Of a stretch of DNA of 7,750 nucleotides, positions 6,214 through 7,750 are shown piece by piece. The translations under genes and the position numbers were made by a program. Numbering within the stretch: position 1 is the first letter of the stretch; each line of letters begins with the position of its first letter. The notes under the pieces were generated by a model, which was not told where the DNA came from, did no database searches, and worked only from the letters and a program-made list of their open reading frames with translations. Source of the stretch: an uncultured Campylobacter sp. (lineage in GTDB: Bacteria > Campylobacterota > Campylobacteria > Campylobacterales > Campylobacteraceae); contig NZ_CALKTQ010000082.1 in NCBI RefSeq assembly GCF_937997465.1, forward strand, positions 1 through 7,750. Direction: 5' to 3'.

Positions 6214-7068
6214 CTAAAGCCCGGCCTCTTTTTTGATTCTATCTATATACATTTGCCTTAGCATAGGCACGTATTTACCGACTTTGCCGCCGCTTATCGG
6301 CTTGCCGTCAGCCTTGACGACGGGCAGTAGCGGCAGCGTCGCAGCCGATATAAACACTTCGTCGGCATCGTAAACGTCCTGCATCGTAAACGGTCGCTGC
6401 CTGATCTCAAGCCCCGCCTTTTCGGCAAAACCTAAAATCACCTTGCGGCGAATGCCCGGCAAAATTTCGTTTGAGAGCGGTTTGGTTATCAGGACGTTAT
6501 CTTTTATGATAAATGCAGACGAGCTAGTCGCCTCGGTAACAAAGCCGTTTTCGACCATGAATCCCTCGTAGGCGCCGGCTTTTACAGCCTGTTCTTTGGC
6601 GTAGCACTGAGCCAAAAGTGAGATGGACTTGATGTCGCGGCGCTTCCAGCGAATATCCTCGACGCTAACAACCTCGATGCCAGTTGTGGCGTCGGGGTTT
6701 GCGACGATATCTTTTTCGTAGCAAAATACGAAACAAGTCGGCTTTAGGCCTTTTATAAATTTAAAATCCCTATCGGCGACGCCGCGAGTGATCTGCATAT
6801 AAACGCCGCCTTCTTTTAGGTTGTTCCGCCAGACTACTTCCTCTAAAACGCCCTGAAAATCGCTCTTTGAAAGCGGCAAGCTTAGCTCGATCGCAGCCAG
6901 GCTTCTCTCAAATCTCTCCCAAAAATCCTCCCTATCCACGAGCCGTCCGTTTAGCACAGGCACCACCTCGTAGATGCCATCGCCAAAGATAAATCCGCGG
7001 TCAAATGCGCTAACCTTAGCCGCTGCTGCGTCTATAAATTCGCCGTTTAGATATACTATTCCGTTCAT
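6214..7068 (-). CDS. D-amino acid aminotransferase (fold-type IV PLP enzyme)
   Basis: This 284-aa protein has the usual family length. It swaps amino groups between D-alanine and 2-oxoglutarate, giving pyruvate and D-glutamate (EC 2.6.1.21), in the cytosol. Signature features are FGDGIYEVV (28-36, active-site Tyr33), RWKRRDIKSISLLAQCYAKE (140-159) with the PLP-binding Lys147, VTEATSSSAFI (177-187) with Glu179, and a C-terminal GKVGKYVPMLRQMY typical of D-alanine transaminases. The overall pattern is closer to bacterial D-amino acid transaminase than to IlvE or PabC. One oddity is that the interchain Arg-x-His of the Bacillus enzyme (Arg98/His100) reads RDF here (Arg100, Phe102), so substrate preference may differ. 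The ATG at 7068 has TAAGGAG six bases upstream and a TAAAAT box beyond it. D-glutamate is a peptidoglycan precursor, which links it loosely to the lipoprotein peptidase. Confidence 0.88.
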   Translation of the reverse strand: MNGIVYLNGEFIDAAAAKVSAFDRGFIFGDGIYEVVPVLNGRLVDREDFWERFERSLAAIELSLPLSKSDFQGVLEEVVWRNNLKEGGVYMQITRGVADRDFKFIKGLKPTCFVFCYEKDIVANPDATTGIEVVSVEDIRWKRRDIKSISLLAQCYAKEQAVKAGAYEGFMVENGFVTEATSSSAFIIKDNVLITKPLSNEILPGIRRKVILGFAEKAGLEIRQRPFTMQDVYDADEVFISAATLPLLPVVKADGKPISGGKVGKYVPMLRQMYIDRIKKEAGL

Positions 7069-7085
7069 TTTTTCTCCTTAAAATT

Positions 7086-7102
7086 TAAGTAATTTTAGCT
7101 CA
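7086..7102 (-). promoter_or_regulatory. Probable promoter of the aminotransferase gene
   Basis: On the minus strand GAGCTAAAATTAC places a TAAAAT -10 box at 7097-7092, about 24 bases before the ATG. A moderately T-rich stretch lies upstream. This gives a short leader carrying the TAAGGAG ribosome binding site. Confidence 0.5.
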
Positions 7103-7150
7103 AATACTCTTAAAAAGCGTTGCTTTAAGGCCAAATTTTAGCTTGGATTA

Positions 7151-7187
7151 CGAAGTTTTTGCTATAATTGAGGCTAAATTTAAGGAT
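7151..7187 (+). promoter_or_regulatory. Promoter and ribosome binding site of the small membrane protein
   Basis: GAAGTTTTTGCTATAAT (7152-7168) is a close match to the Campylobacter housekeeping promoter: a T-rich element, G, then TATAAT at 7163-7168. AAGGAT at 7182-7187 is the ribosome binding site. The promoter position excludes the earlier TTG at 7168 as the start codon, since transcription should begin near 7175. Confidence 0.7.
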
Positions 7188-7197
7188 AATCATAAAT

Positions 7198-7707
7198 ATG
7201 AAAAATAACGCGCTAAAAAATTTGATCCTAGAAAATATCTTTGTTATCTCGAAGCAACCCGTGCTGTTTCGCGATCTACTCGAGGCAAATTGCCTTTTTA
7301 ACGAAGGCATGTTGGTAGATCCTGCTAAGCTAAATTTTAAATTTCGCTACGCAAGAACTTACCTAGTTTACGGGCTTTTGTGCTTTGTCGTGTTTTTTAT
7401 TTTACTGCTTTTGACGCATCATATTTTTACCAAGCTTGACTTTCACCTCTCGATCGTTAGCGCCGTGGCGGGCACATCGGCTGTTTTTATCGGGTTTGAT
7501 ATGTTTAAAATTTGGGCGAGAAAAGCCGTAAGCAAAGAGCTCATAAAAAAGGCTTGGAGCGTGCATTTTCCGTATTTTAGCTACGAAAAATACTCCACAA
7601 AAGTCGAGATGATCTACAACGAAGCGGTAAAAAACGAAATCCCGCGCAAGGACTTGGAGCAATACGTCCTAGAGCGCCTAGTCGCGCAGTCTGAGGCCGG
7701 GATTTAG
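7198..7707 (+). CDS. Small two-helix membrane protein, function unknown
   Basis: The product is 169 aa from the ATG at 7198. A start further upstream would fall inside the promoter. Two hydrophobic helices stand out. Residues 55-77 (YLVYGLLCFVVFFILLLLTH) and about 83-104 (LSIVSAVAGTSAVFIGFDMF) are joined by a very short loop, making a helical hairpin. That leaves an N-terminal domain of about 50 residues and a C-terminal domain of about 65, both on the same side of the inner membrane, probably the cytosol given the basic residues before the first helix and after the second (KIWARKAVSKELIKK). No catalytic motif or signal peptide is visible, and I do not recognise the family. It is transcribed away from the aminotransferase gene from its own promoter. 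Composition and codon use look like the neighbours, so there is no sign of recent transfer. Confidence 0.85.
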   Translation: MKNNALKNLILENIFVISKQPVLFRDLLEANCLFNEGMLVDPAKLNFKFRYARTYLVYGLLCFVVFFILLLLTHHIFTKLDFHLSIVSAVAGTSAVFIGFDMFKIWARKAVSKELIKKAWSVHFPYFSYEKYSTKVEMIYNEAVKNEIPRKDLEQYVLERLVAQSEAGI

Positions 7708-7750
7708 TTATTGCAAAATAAGCGGGTCTAAAATTTGATTTTTGTATTTC
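7708..7750. other. Right-edge spacer
   Basis: Only 43 bases remain after the membrane-protein stop. TCTAAAATTTG near 7729-7739 resembles a -10 box, but whether a gene follows cannot be seen. No terminator hairpin is visible. Confidence 0.3.

Overview
The window looks like chromosome of a Campylobacter of the rectus/showae/curvus/concisus type. The signs are very frequent AAATTT words, mid-range GC in the genes, and -10 boxes (TATAAT or TAAAAT) preceded by a T-rich stretch instead of a clear -35. The order small periplasmic protein / Pif1-like helicase / divergent NlpC-P60 lipoprotein also matches, from memory, the C. jejuni Cj0944c-Cj0945c-Cj0946 neighbourhood. No phage, insertion sequence, CRISPR array, rRNA or tRNA is visible.

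Layout. Positions 1-488 hold no convincing complete gene. Instead there is a dense run of inverted repeats (about 163-438), including a terminator-like hairpin that closes the leftward operon. That operon (2311 to 489, minus strand) encodes a Pif1-family DNA helicase and, through an ATGA start/stop overlap, a secreted FliL-like periplasmic protein. A 50-bp divergent promoter region separates it from a 689-aa lipoprotein on the plus strand (2362-4431). That lipoprotein joins SH3-like domains, an NlpC/P60 cysteine peptidase and a C-terminal M15 zinc peptidase, and is followed by an intrinsic terminator. Positions 4493-5264 are apparently non-coding and unusually rich in AAATTT words.

From 7068 down to 5265 everything reads on the minus strand: a fold-IV PLP aminotransferase (D-alanine transaminase type), a DUF523/TudS-like protein with probable iron-sulfur cysteines, and a small unknown gene whose 3' third is cut off by an in-frame TAG. 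On the plus strand, 7198-7707 encodes a small two-helix membrane protein of unknown function with its own strong promoter.

How they fit together. The lipoprotein should trim peptidoglycan stem peptides, and the transaminase can make D-glutamate, a peptidoglycan precursor, from D-alanine. The two share a theme but nothing in the sequence shows co-regulation. Most of the window is ordinary core chromosome. The points worth a second look are the two-enzyme peptidoglycan hydrolase, the TAG-interrupted small gene, the altered carboxylate-binding motif in the transaminase, the hairpin cluster at the left, and the repeated AAATTT-containing words in the spacers.
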